From: Gordionus sp. m RMFG-2023 | Lineage: Eukaryota > Nematomorpha > Gordioida > Chordodea > Parachordodidae | Length of the DNA stretch: 64,000 bases | Direction of reading: 5' to 3' | Assembly (NCBI RefSeq): GCF_954871325.1 | Contig: NC_088776.1 | Coordinates: 14,818,052-14,882,051, forward strand | Part shown: positions 25,521 to 38,177 of the stretch, piece after piece | Layout of the letters: the number at the start of each line of letters is the position of its first letter | How positions within the stretch are numbered: position 1 is the stretch's first letter | Translations under genes and position numbers: made by a program | The notes under the pieces: model-generated | What the model saw: only the letters and a program-made list of their open reading frames with translations | Told to the model about the DNA's origin: nothing | Databases searched by the model: none

Positions 25521-26526
25521 ACGGAAAAACCCGCCTAACAAGATATCTTTATTAACCGCTCCCTTGATAGTACCCGGTGCCGAAATAAAATGCGGGAATT
25601 CGATGAAATTCGATTCAAATTTCGATTTTTCTTACAAGTACGGTTCTTTCCTGCCCCTCTATTCCGACTCTATCATGCAAAAAATTAAGGAGACCTTTGT
25701 TGACCACGCAAAATTCCAAATAAATATCCCGGATAATAAGAATAATTTAAGTAATGGAGATGGCATGCGGGAAGATGACACGACTTCTTCTTACAAATCT
25801 GAATTTCATTTCAGTGATAGCGATGAAATGAGCGGTGTAGAAAAATTTGCGTCTCCTGCCTCTCTTCTCAATGAATTTAGCTTAAAATCAGCACATTCCA
25901 TCAGTCAATCAAAACCTCTTGATAAGTATCACGCTAAAAACGGGTACATAAAGATGGACGCCAAAACTATCCACAAAAATAATACGGAGTACGATTTGAA
26001 TGGCGCGAATGATTCGTGTCATACAAATTTCATATACCCAACTAAACCTTTGAACGAAGATGATAAAATATCGCCGCCACTCAATATAAACGGGTTTACC
26101 AATCATCAAAATCGCGATCAAATTTTTAGTCGAATCAATAAAATCCATCAATCCGTTCATCTAAATAACCGATTAATTCCTCCATCTATAGCCAAAAGGA
26201 GTCTTACACTCAAAAATATAACGTTAAACCTGGGCCAATCCTTTAATAAGAATACAAATTCCCGGCTAATCAAGACGGACACAGAGATTCGACCCGATGA
26301 CAGACTAGTGGTAATTAAAGCGATCAAACTGAAACAAATTCTGGGTGATTCTAAGGTAACATTGAAAGAAAAATGGAAAAGGATGGACGATTTGATATAC
26401 CAGCTACAAGATATTAAAGTCAAACTCGGAGAATTAATGTCAACGAGAAGCCTCAAGAATCGTAGACTAGAACTTGCCCTCAAAAAAGCTCTAATCAATT
26501 CTAACATCGACCATTCAAGAAAAAAA
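25510..26526 (+). CDS. SoxD: SoxD transcription factor, exon 1 (N-terminus and coiled coil)
   Basis: 339 codons, ending in phase 0 before GTATTATATA. The start MSSKRKNPPN matches the MSSK(R/Q) N-terminus of vertebrate Sox5/Sox6, and the nearby SLLT also recurs there, which favours this ATG. The middle is Asn/Ser-rich and not alignable. From about residue 280, LKEKWKRMDDLIYQLQDIKV and LGELMSTRSLKNRRLELALK form a heptad-like helix at the place of the SoxD leucine zipper (Sox5: LMGMINQLTSLREQLL). In the family this coiled coil mediates dimerisation of SoxD proteins, which bind the DNA minor groove and lack a classic activation domain. Codon use is clearly coding compared with its flanks. The glutamine-rich Q-box of vertebrates is not evident. 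The exon is separated from the next by a 14.6-kb intron. Confidence 0.88.
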
Positions 26527-26592
26527 GTATTATATATATTATAATATGACTTACTTAAAATTTTAATTTGTGATTGTGATGTTTCATTCCAT

Positions 26593-28137
26593 GTCAATTC
26601 AGCGAAACCTTTATCCCTAAACTTTTTATGGAGAAACTATTATCGCGAATTCACATTAGCGAATACCGAAGACAATATAGCTAAACAAATATTCAAAATT
26701 GCGAATACAATTTACCGAAAACTTTTTCGCGGAGATATTATAGCGAGGTCAATATCGAGATAATTGCTACTAGTGACTATTTTATTTTGAGACATTTAAT
26801 TTTATTTTGAGACATTTAATTTTATCATTAAAAATTGAATAATATTTTTTAAAAAAATTTTTTTTATAACCTTAATAAATTTATATTATGATTAATGAAC
26901 TTAGATTTGGTCTATAAAATTTATTATTGATAATAAATTTACTATCCTGTCCTATGCTTTTCTTCAAAGTCGATCTCAGGCTTTATTAGTATATAAACCA
27001 TTGAGTTCATTAAGTAAACTTTGATCCTTTGTGGCGAAATTGATATCTGGGCTGTGCCAATATTTATTGTCTGATGAGTACTTAATATTTATAAATTTAT
27101 CAATCAATTTTGCCAATCACTAACCAAAAACAGTTATAAGCTAAAAAAAATTACTCATATGACTGTCTTTATCTGATTTTGAATGGCGATTCAAAATCAA
27201 ATTAAAAGGAATTTCTCTAATATCAGAATGTTTTTGAATCTTATGATTTTACGATCCTTATAGATAATTTTTTTATCTTTTCTGTTTATTTAGATATAAA
27301 ATATTAGTTATATTTTCAAAATTTGATAGAAATCTGAATCTAATATTAAGACGTAGCCTTAAGCACGAAGTTTACCACATTGATACTCACTAATTATGAA
27401 ACTTAATATACATGTAGGTTAGTGCTTTAACATATATTAATTTTTTTTCCTTCGCAGAACTGCAACTATTTGTAATTTTTACTAAATTCCCAAGAATTGC
27501 CAAATAATTTTAATTTTCTCAAAATTGAATTTCTTATAAAATATAATATATCGCTCTGTAATTTTTATTATTTATTTTTATTTTTAAGTGCATAAGCATG
27601 TTTTTTTGAGTTTTCAAATTAATCATTACTCTATGTCTTCTAGTAGTTTATATCATGAAGGGGTGGGGGTAAACATTTTTCCAAAAGAATATCAAGACAA
27701 AGGTATTAAAGCATCTTCATCACTACTAATCATTAGGAAGATCTTTTTAAATTTTTTTAAAACATATATCATAGCATGGGAAAAGGGAGGGGGGAGTGTT
27801 ATGACAAGCGTTTTAGATTTGAGGAACTTTTGTGGGTAAATTAATACTAAATATTTTTTTAACTTTTAAATAAATGCATTCGCAATATATTTATTGTTTC
27901 GCAGTAATGCGCTCTCGATTATGGTTTCGCGAAATACATTCGCGGTAGAAAATTTGCCATAAAGGGTTCGCTATAAAAGTTTCGCTATAACAGGTTCGCG
28001 ATAAAGGTTTCTCTAAAATATATTCACTCTAAAGTATTAGCACTTAAGGTTTCTTGGAAATAAATTCGCGATAATGGGTTTGCTATTTTGTCTTCGCGAC
28101 AAACGACATTCGCTATAAAAGTTTCGTGCTGAATGAC
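26593..28137. mobile_element. foldback element with 14-bp tandem units in both arms
   Basis: Lies in SoxD intron 1, starting 66 bp after the exon 1 donor. The right arm (27926-28137) is a run of units beginning TTCGC, spaced mostly exactly 14 bp (starts at 27939, 27953, 27967, 27981, 27995, 28009, 28023, 28037, 28051, 28065, 28079, 28093; then 16, then 14), e.g. TTCGCTATAAAAGT and TTCGCGATAAAGGT. The left arm (26593-26765) holds the same motif in inverse orientation (TTATCGCGAA, TATAGCGA, AGCGAAACCTTTATCCCT). The ends GTCAATTCAGC and GCTGAATGACC are inverse. The AT-rich core of about 1.1 kb has no recognisable gene. The structure recalls Foldback-type DNA transposons; the family is unknown. 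Confidence 0.8.
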
Positions 28138-31128
28138 CTACTGACCTAATAAGGATGCTGTTGTTGTAGACTCTTATCAATTTTTCTCGTCATTTCATCT
28201 GAGAAAAAAAAATACTCTTAGGATTAGGAGCCTGTCATTTGGGTTAACACTTTTATTAATATCTAAAGACAGTAATTTTAATACGGTATTCGGTGAACGG
28301 ATCATCGTAAATTCGCATCCCTAATATATGCTACGCTTATATAAGAATTCAGAGTTGAAAATATAATAAAGTATTCACCTTTAAAGAATGTTTTATGTCA
28401 TATCATTCTAGTCTCCACTTCATATATTACAAATTATAATTATCGATCGATTTGCCGCCTATTTTTAAATTTTTATGCCACTCAAAGGCGCAAGGATCCC
28501 TGGTCATTTATTATTAATATTAACTTTTTTTAAAAAATGCTAGCTTGATAATTGTTATAAAATAGACAAATTAATATTTATAGTATTCCGATTAGTAGGG
28601 CTGGCAACAATACCCATTAATTTTATTAGTTTTAAATGCCAATACAATTCAATATTAAAACAGAATTTTCTATTGGTTTTTAAAAACAATGTCACTCACT
28701 GCCAATACCAGCTAATAAATCAAACCAATAGTGATATATATTGGTTAAGCAATACTAATACCAATATTCTTCAAAAATTAATTAATATAAATCTGGCCGG
28801 GCTGGGTATGTCTGAAAATTTCTTGGGGCTAGGTTAGGCAAAAAAAATTATATACATTATATTTGAAGAATTCTGATCACAGAAGTATAAAGTATAGTTT
28901 TTTAAATTTAACTACTCCTCTCCAATAATAGTTGTTTATTTTGGTGTTCAACAACATATATTTTGGTTTAGGTCTTTGTAAAATAGTTTAAAAAAGTTAT
29001 AATTTTAAATGTTATTTCAGTAATAAAAATAATTACAGGTCTGATTTTGTGTAATTTTAAATTGAATAGCAATATGATATTGCTGAAATTCTAAAAAATA
29101 GGACAATATACGATTTTAGAATAAACCCTGCCGAAAAAGGACCAAAGCCCCCGGGCTTTTATAGTTGAACCCCGCTTAAGAAAAAAAAACGCTTTGTTCA
29201 AAATTATATTTTCGATGCTGTTTTTAATAATAGAAGTAATATAATAAATAACATCATTTTATATTAACGAATTATAACATTTTAAGGATATAAATTATAA
29301 AAAACTTTAAATATTAGTTTAACCCCATTTTGAAATTTTTTTTAATGGTTATAATATAAGACAAACAAAAATCGATTAAAATTGAAGAGCTTTCAATTAT
29401 AACTTTCACTTTTTTTACAGAAATTTACTTTACAAAATTATTCACATTTCCTCCTATGACATTATGTTACCTTTCTTCTTCGTTTTATATATCTTTCCTA
29501 CATATTATTAATTAATTGATATTTGACCCAAATAATGTTTTATTTTATGCAACAAACATGTAAAATATTATTATATAATAAAACCAGAAATATTATATTA
29601 CACTACACGAGTATATAATAATTTAATTATGATGTGTATAAATGAAATATATAAATTTTAATTTATGAACTTATTTCCGACTATCTGGGATAGGTGGTCA
29701 AAATAGTTTTATTTTATTTCACTCTCATAAGATCACACCTGTGGAAAATAATCTCCTCCTATCATTTTTTTTAACATAATTTACTATTTATCTCACCAGA
29801 TCGATGTTACAGTTAAGGTACAAGAATCATTAGTTAAAGGTTTTGTGATTAGTTTTAAGAATTTTTGAATCAAACTTGAATGAGATTATGTTATTGAGTG
29901 GAAAATATAGCTTTCATTATAATTGATAAAGTAGTCCGGTATATTAAAAAAACAAGTTGTTGGTTAAAATCCTAACCTGACTGGTTAGTTTTGATCGGCC
30001 GGTTTGTTTACCTCAATAATCGTAATGTTCAAATAGGGCTAAATATACATTTGAAATCACATTTAAGCGTGTGTCCTTATCACAAAGTGTCACACAGATT
30101 TATTCATTATCTCTTCTTCGAACAAAATTTTAATTTATCTAACTTCACTTATCGGAATGAACAAATGAATTCGCTTATATTACAATATCCCCCCTATCCT
30201 TGGGGTCCTATCTGCGGAAGGTAGAAGGTCTTGTAGAGCGGAGTGCTCCTTGTATCCTTAACTTTTATTTTGGAGTGTTGGAGGCTGTATAGAGAATTAT
30301 AAAGGCTTGGCTTGAGATTATAAAATTATAATTATTTTGTAGTTTACCATTTTAATTAGCGAATTTAATCGATTATTTAATGTTTTCACAAATCAATAGA
30401 TTTGAGGTGATTGGGCAATCACATTGTTGAAAATATTTCTTTTATATAAAAAATGACGATCACTATAAAGTTCTGGTTAAACAACAAACCTTTTTACACC
30501 GATCACAATCGCATTATCGAATGCGAAAAAGATCGAAATCACCTATATTTTTTTTAAATAAAATGGCAAACAAATTATTATAATGTCGTATAATTTTAGC
30601 AAATCTAGGTTTTTAGAAAATTGAAAACATTGATAGCGCGAGTTTTTTAAAAAAATTTCAAGGACTGTTTTTCCCCGGATTCATATTCCTAACAATCAAT
30701 AAATTACTTATTCTGTGAAATTCAGACAATTTAGCCAGGAACTTTTAAACCTCTCTTAATTTATATTGCTCTTTGTATTTAGATTTTTCATACAAGTAAA
30801 AAAATACACAAAAATTCAAGTAAAATTGTCCGAAATTCAGTGTAGACACTATATACACTTAAATACAATTCCGGCTTGACGAGGTTTTTCAAAATTCAAA
30901 AAAACCCGGTATAAATTATTTAAACTTTATTATTGGGTTGGTAGTATATGGAACATATTCAGGTTTGAACGAAAATTATCCCAATCGTCTCTCGATCTCT
31001 TCTGCAAGTATTTATAAGGTTTTTTTAACAAGGATCAGAAATTATCCAGCCCTCTAAGATTTTTTAAAAAGATAATTTTAAATTTTTTTAGGAGATTTTA
31101 AATATTTTACACAAATTATTCTCTCCTA
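28138..31128. other. SoxD intron 1, no exon seen
   Basis: AT-rich. Weak element scraps occur at 28597 (TAGGGCTGGCAACAATACC), 28795 (GGCCGGGCTGGG) and 29130-29180. A 77-codon frame at 29991-30224 has no domain. Confidence 0.4.
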
Positions 31129-31275
31129 GTGTTAAAACGGCTCGCAAGATTTTCGCCAAAATAGTATTACCTAAGCCTCGATACTTCGTTAATAGATGGC
31201 TAAATCTTTCTGCCAGCTATGAGCAAAATCTTTAGGCTTGGATAATATTTTTTTGTTAAAATCTTGAGTTAATTG
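31129..31275. mobile_element. MITE family A, copy 4, in SoxD intron 1
   Basis: Starts GTGTTAAAACGGCTCG and shares ACCTAAGCCTCGATACTT, AATCTTTAGGCTTGG and GTTAAAATCTTGAGTTAATTG with the copy at 1348. The right terminus is lost. Confidence 0.6.
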
Positions 31276-32612
31276 CATTTACCTCCGACCCAAAATTGTA
31301 CTGCACAGAATGATTTGTTTTTACCCCAGCGCGATATCAATTATGTTTTTCTATTGCAATGCAACCATTTCCTTCCTTCTAATTCAATTAATTAAAAATT
31401 CCTCTCCACTTACTCATCGCATCGGTTATTCTTCTTAAAAAAATAAATATAATCTGTTATTTTTATTTTTTATACAAAGAATGTTATTTTACTAATTTTT
31501 AATTTTAATAAAAATTTTTTGTTTTATATCTTGTATATATTAATCAGGTTTATTGAACCATTGTTATTTTTTTTATACATTATTGATATGCTATCTATCT
31601 CTCTGTCTGTCTATTATCTCTCCTTTTTAAAGTGAAATATGTGAATTACTTTTAATTGTATTATTATAATGTATTATATAAATTATCCGATCGAAATATG
31701 CTATTCCAAGCCCTGGGTTCGGCGGAGGACTGGCTTTCATATCATGAAAACAATTTGGCATTTTAACCACGAAGACGCGAAGAAATGTGGATATTCCACT
31801 AGAAGAAGAAATAAAAGTCAATCAAAAATAAGACCAATAGTCTCCAGCGAATTAAATTTAAAGATTATATATAATATCTTTAGCTTTCTCTATATTAATT
31901 TTAGTTATTCAAAAGAAACGTTTAATTGCATCACACGAATTAAGATTCTACAAAAATTTAGCAAATCGTGGATTTTAAGGGAACGGAAGTTAAATAGTAG
32001 CCCCGGAGCCATTAAAACTTTAATAAGAGCTTAAACGCCCCTAAAAATTTAATAGAATTATAGAAGTTAAATAAATAACTCTTTAAACTTTCCCCGAATT
32101 TTTTTAAATAGAACTTTTGACAATTAACAGTCCATTTTTATGAAACATAATTATTTTTATAATTGGGACATTATGATCTGCATTCTCTTCGCGATATCAA
32201 TGTATATTAGAAAGTAAAGGCTACAAAATATAATTTGCTCTGGCTTGACATCTATTTGATAGTGTGAGCCGGCCCCGGCTTGTGGAAATTTTTGAAAATG
32301 TTTTACAGTCCGGTCTTTAAATGTTTTTGCCAGGCCTGTTATCCCGCCCTATTTTTATGAAGGAAAAAGACATAAATTTGTCTAATTGTAAATTTTTTTA
32401 AAAAAGATTCAAACTTCAGGGCCAGCCCGTAAAATTTTTTTTCATAAATCTTTCTAGGTAATATAACCATAGCATCCGGAAATCAACAAAAGTATAATTT
32501 TCTAGTGTATTTATGATAATTAAAAATAGATTTCAGACCTTATTTTCAAATTCTTATTTCAAATTTCGTAAATATTCTTGGAATCTATTCAATTTATTAC
32601 AAATAAAACCTG

Positions 32613-32859
32613 CAGAGGTATCATTTGTACGGCCCCCCTGATTTTTTAAAAATATATTTCATTTATTAATTTTAATAGCTAATAAGGACGATTTAAATAT
32701 TTGGTTTTAAAATATGCCCCCCAGCACGGGTATTTTTTTAAAAAAAAAATTTGCCCAGCCCGGTTCGGGTGCTGTAAAAAAAAAGTATATTTAAGAAATA
32801 TAAAATAAGCCCCGGCCCATGTACCCAGGTTAGATTTAGTGCCGGGCCTGCAGGCTCTG
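32613..32859. mobile_element. hAT-like MITE in SoxD intron 1
   Basis: Left end CAGAGGTATCATTTGTACGG and right end GCCGGGCCTGCAGGCTCTG are inverse at CAGAG and GGCCC. GC-rich blocks (GCCCAGCCCGGTTCGGG) sit at the arms around an AT-rich core. No clean target duplication is seen, so the boundaries are tentative. Confidence 0.5.
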
Positions 32860-33506
32860 AAGTAAGCTAACAATCATCATATTTTATAAGTAATATAAAT
32901 ATTAAATATATATTTAATAACTTCAAAAATATGACAAGTTATATTCTCCGCCTATATATTAAAATTGTTATGAAGCAGTATGTTCAAATTTGACAAAATA
33001 TAAATAAATTAAGTTATCCTGAGGGGCTGGAATGTTACCTAGTCGGAACCTTTGTAATTTTCTATCAGGTGAACAATTTAGAATTTTTATAAACCACATA
33101 ATAGAATACATAATTCAGTCTCGTACATGTATAAATTGTAATTGGGGCTCCAAAGGAATACATAGTTAAACTGCACATATCAAGGTAAGACTTGCAGTCT
33201 TCAATTTAATATAAGTTGTAGTCTTACAATAACATGAAACATGACCTTTTTGAACCAGAAAAATGTAGCCTAAGAAGACGGCCCTAGACTTGATTAATTT
33301 TGGACTTAATTTGCATCTACTCTTCCAATATTAATTCAACATAAACCCACCTGTCCTTCCTTTGCCACATGTCAAGTGGTACTTTCAGTTTTTTTCGAAG
33401 TATAAAATAAAGAACCTTTATATCCAGAACTTAGAGAACCAAGAGACTTTAAACTCAAACAGAAAATACAAAATTTATAGCGTGATAATTCCTTTTTTTA
33501 GGCACA

Positions 33507-33788
33507 TAGTGATCTGCATCAAACCTAATTTTGTAAGCTCAGCCCTTAATTTTTTTAAAAAAAATTGTCCTGTTCATCCCTATCCCTGACGAAATTTTTC
33601 TTTATTTGTCCAGAAAAGTCCGATCCGAAATAAAAATTATTTGTCCGCCCTCAAGAATTTTAAAATATATCAATTTATTTGACAAAATGTTATATCATAT
33701 TTAAAAATTTAAACCCGACCCAGCCCAAACCGAAATTTTTCAAAAAATAAACCCGGCTCGTGGCAGGGCCGTGATTTCCAGATCTCTA
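33507..33788. mobile_element. MITE family B, copy 3, in SoxD intron 1
   Basis: Begins TAGTGATCTGCATCAAACC and ends CAGGGCCGTGATTTCCAGATCTCTA. The interior repeats CCCGACCCAGCCC-type blocks. The flanks do not show a clear duplication, so age has erased it or the ends are a few bases off. Confidence 0.7.
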
Positions 33789-34544
33789 AAATACAGTATT
33801 ATACCCAACTGCAAACACCATATTTTTATAATTCGATTTTTTTTAAATGATTATTACATTTTTTTTATAATTTTTAATAATTATTTATATTAATCATTAT
33901 TCGTAAATTCAAAACAATATAACGGAATTGTTTTATATCATTTATATTATTACGGTAACGATCGAGAATGCACTTTAATAACCCTATCGATAGTGAACAT
34001 TGTAATGTAATATCTTTATAGTTTTATATTCATAATGATATATTATATTGCTTTATTGTTCAATTTAAAAAAATAAATATATAATTCTCTCCCCACTCCT
34101 AATGTCATTGCTATTTTTGCTTAAAAAGTTGGTTGGAGACCTTACTTATTAAGGTGTGAATGTAATGTAGTAAATATTATATTATGTGATATGGTAAGTT
34201 AATCTAAATTAGTGATCAACCTCTCAATTTTAAACGGCATATATTTAAATATTCTTTAATTTTACATGATACCTTAAATTTTTATACTAAAAATCAAAAC
34301 TAGTATTCTTAAACAAAAGAAATAAATTAATATTCTTTAATTCTACTCGATATCGTAATTTTCATACTATATTAATCAGGCAGGTTATTCTTCTTAAAAG
34401 AACAAAAGAAATAATTTATTACTTATTTTATCAACTACATAGGGAAATTTCATTATTAAAATTAAATTTTTTTTTATGAAAAATAAACATTTATGAAAAA
34501 ACGTGGTTTCTATATTAAAAATCGAAACTTTTTTATTTCATTTT

Positions 34545-34881
34545 TGGATCTAATTTTTAAGCCCGGCCCGATTTTTTAAAAAAATTGGTTCGCCTGGCCG
34601 ATCCCGAACGATTTTTTTTATTTGTAGCGAAAATCTCGATCCGAAATAAAAAATATATCTCCATATAGGAAAATTTAATATTTTTTGACTATAAAAAAAA
34701 TATTCTACAAATAAAAATTAGCGCCATGTTTCTTGCAAGAATTTTAAAATGTATCAATTTAATTGACAAAATATCACCTTTTAAGCCTGACCCGCCCCGG
34801 TGAAATTTTTTAAAATATTAGGCCCGACCCAACCCTAACTGATTTTTTAAGGCCCGGCCCTAAATCCGTTTGGGATCTCTA
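34545..34881. mobile_element. MITE family B, copy 4 (left end damaged)
   Basis: The right end GTTTGGGATCTCTA and blocks AAGCCCGGCCCGATTTTTT, GGCCCGACCC and CCTGACCCGCCCC match family B. The left end keeps only GGATCT before TAATTTTTAAGCC; the GCATCGAGCC part is missing. Confidence 0.6.
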
Positions 34882-37261
34882 ATTTATATATCAAATTTGA
34901 TAAATATTTATTCTATTATTCAAATTTAAGGTTTTTTATAAAAAATAAAATATATTTACCCTAAAAAAACGTGTTTTCGACGTTAAATTTATAAATATAT
35001 CAAGATATTTAATATTAAGCACACCATTACACATTTTTGACGATATTTATTAGGAAGTTTTACACAAAAGAACTTAAACATAAATTATTTTCGATCAATT
35101 TCAAAAAGATGCGCCCAACGCAAATGAAATTTGTTTCAATCACGAAGACTTGATAACGAGCTCTTGCTCGTATACCAAATTTTTATAAAAATATAATTTT
35201 GAACACCGAACAGTTTGCCTAATGAAGCGTTCTCAATAGGCCAAAAAAGAAGAGTGTAAAAATGTCAAATGCTAAAAGAAGTTAGTCATATAATAAATGA
35301 TGACTATTGTTTTATATAATATTTAGCGATTTGAAATAAATTATATAAGAAATTTTATAAGGATTGTAGCTAATGAAGGGACTATAAATACCCATTCTTA
35401 TCTCTCAAAAAAAAATAGTTTCAATTTTAAAAATACTTAGTCTAATTTTGACACCATTGGGACCAAGATTTTTGCACAACTTAGACAGTTTCTCAATTCA
35501 TCAAGAAGGAATATTTAAATACCTTTAAAAAATTGGTACACAAATAATAGCTCGCCATCCACTCTTAGTATTGAAATAAATTTCATTGACGTCGGATGCA
35601 CCTTTTTAATTGATCATCAATTCATGTTTTTAAAGTTATTTGGCGTAAATAGGCCTTCTAATAATATAAAAGAAAGAATATGGTCAAAAATGCGTATTGG
35701 TTCTTAATGATATAAAATATCTGGATAGCAAATATTAAAAAAGTCATTTTTAAAAAATCATGTTTTTATTTGTAAATTCCTTATTTTTAAATTTAAGGTC
35801 GAAAACACGATTTTGGCCATAAACGTTTTTTTTTCATAAAAAATTAAATTTTAACAACAAAATAAATTTACCCCATTTTAAACTATTTATTGATGGGTAA
35901 TTTTAAATTTAATCTTACTAAATTCTAGCATGCATGTCCAAATTACTTATTCTGTAAATTTCAGAATTTTTTTCCGTGAACTTTTGAATTAATCTTTATC
36001 TTAATATTATATATTTCATATAAATATTTAATATGTAATATATAGCGAAATTATATGAAAAACTAACTATTTGTTAAAAATAATCTTAATAATTATTTTA
36101 AAATGTCAAAAAAAACGTTTATATTGAAGGAATTTACCTAATTCAATCAGCGATGATCAATGGCTGTAAAAATCTTCAAATTTATTAAGTAAGTTATGGA
36201 CTTTCTAAGAAAAATAAACACTATTTTATGGCGGGGGTCTCCAAGAGACCTATGGATAGTATCACTAAAAGTCACTTTATTCAAATAATTAACCCCCCCC
36301 CCCCCTTATTTAAAAATAAATGAGAGAGAAAATAAAAATTAGATATAGTATTGTTTAAAAATCGATTCTCGTATTCCTTATCTTTTATATTTAATATCAA
36401 TTAGCACTTTATCTCCTTTTTTGTCAAAAAATGCATATTTATTATTATATATTTTTAAAACAACTTAAAAATGATCGAATCACTGATTCCTTCATTGGAT
36501 TGAACGGCAAATTAATTTTATTTTTATTTTTTTAAACAATACAATGTTAATTGAACTTATATTCCATAACTAATTTAAAAATATCTTTATTGTATTTTGT
36601 TTCCCGCGTTCAATCTATTTCTTTTTGCCCTTTAGAAATCAGCTGCGCCGCTCTAGCTAGATATCGACGTTTATACTAAAAATAAGTCATTTTCTTATTA
36701 TTACTTGGTCGTGTTCAAAGATGTTCAATTATAAATATCTTAGGCGGTCCTGAGCAAGCTTTTGCTTACTCCCCATAGATGCCACCGACTCATGCGCTTA
36801 TGTAAGAATTTGCTGTGGGAGGAGGATAATTAATTTTGTTTTAGATAATATTGTTGTTATTTAAAAACATCTTAAGTTTCATAAATTTATTATAATGACT
36901 ATTTCTAATGCATAAATTCAAATTAATATGAATTATAAAAATTATATGTATATAACCGGTGGCATATGAAAAATAAAAAATGGGAATTATAAAATATTAA
37001 ACCGATATAACCGGCGTATAAATTACTATATAATAAATGTCCCAAAATAGAAATTAAAATTGAGCCTTTAAAAAATATATATATAATATTTGAAAAATTT
37101 ATATGTTGGAAATATAAATTAATGCACAATAAGTTTCTTAAGTATAATTTTATTTTGTACGTATAGTTTATAAAGTATTCATTAAAATATATATTGCACG
37201 TTAAAAAATGTATTTCACATTAAAAAATAAAATTGCACGGAAAATATTTTTAAGAAGCGAA
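34882..37261. other. SoxD intron 1, no exon seen
   Basis: AT-rich. 35100-35650 has a few peptide-like runs without an identifiable family and could be an old transposon body. A run of 13 C lies at 36293-36305. Confidence 0.35.
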
Positions 37262-38177
37262 TTATAATGTAAAATCCAATTTTCTTTGGGATTGAGCTAA
37301 TTCTTCAATAATTTCATCTGTACTTGGCGTCAAATGCCTATGTACAAAGTCATTCAATCTACTTTCAGAAGTTGTACTTCTTACTGGTCAATGCCTACAA
37401 TATCTGCGGCATACGATATTATAAATATATATATCATAATTATAGCAAACTTTACTATTGTTTTCTTTTCCAATTTTATAAATCATTATTATTTATCATT
37501 CGCGTTACATTACTTTTACCTGAAAATATACTCAAATTTCCGGTTTAATTACAATAAAACATTCAAGTGCAAAAGCTATAAAGATCAATGCACTTGGCTA
37601 AATTATGTCAAACATAGGCATAAAATTTAGTTGCGTATTTATCTGCTAAAATTGAGAAACATGTGGCATGATTATCAGTTATTTCATTTTGAATTCTGGG
37701 GCTGATAATTTATATTGCTGCTATTAAGGCTCTCCATTAATGCAGAATCCCTTAATACTTAAAATTTTACAAGATCACGAAAATTCCTCATTATTATCAT
37801 CATCAAAATTCTAACTTCTGAATTTAAATCATGTAATGCTAGGATCTTCAATCCACAATACAAGATGGGTTTAAAAGTTATTTTTATTTTACATCTATTT
37901 TCTGGTGTCATTTTAATCTTATTTTTTAAATATGTGATGAAATGGGAATTATATCCCCGCTTTGAAGGCTCTATCGTATGGATGATCATTGTGCTTTAGT
38001 TTTGTAAAAATTATAAAATGATAATATATTATGTATAATACAACACCTCCATATAGATAGGTTTACCCATAAAATTAAATATAATTGATTTTTATTATTT
38101 AGAATAGCTATCCTTTTGATGGCCCTATACTGACTTTCATCTATATAATCAATTATTCTTCTATTTGCATGTTCCAT
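37262..38177 (-). pseudogene. unidentified coding fossil on the minus strand of SoxD intron 1
   Basis: On the minus strand, 37387 down to a TAA at 37264-37262 reads PVRSTTSESRLNDFVHRHLT then PSTDEIIEELAQSQRKLDFT, polar and balanced like a real C-terminus. Just upstream another segment reads TDNHATCFSILADKYATKFY (about 37678-37619). Two further frames, 37989-37759 and 38177-37986, are also less AT-biased than their surroundings (MEHANRRIIDYIDES; KIKMTPENRCKIKITFKP). Stops separate the pieces. A dead DNA-transposon transposase is likeliest, but I cannot name the superfamily. Confidence 0.4.

Noticed and set aside
26157-26597. 146-codon minus frame opposite SoxD exon 1
   Set aside because: It is the antisense shadow of a well-supported coding exon and has no domain.
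31627-32034. Overlapping frames on both strands with peptide-like runs (SKPWVRRRTGFHIMKTIWHF; antisense SPPPNPGLGIAYF)
   Set aside because: No family recognised and no splice or repeat context; too weak to call a gene.
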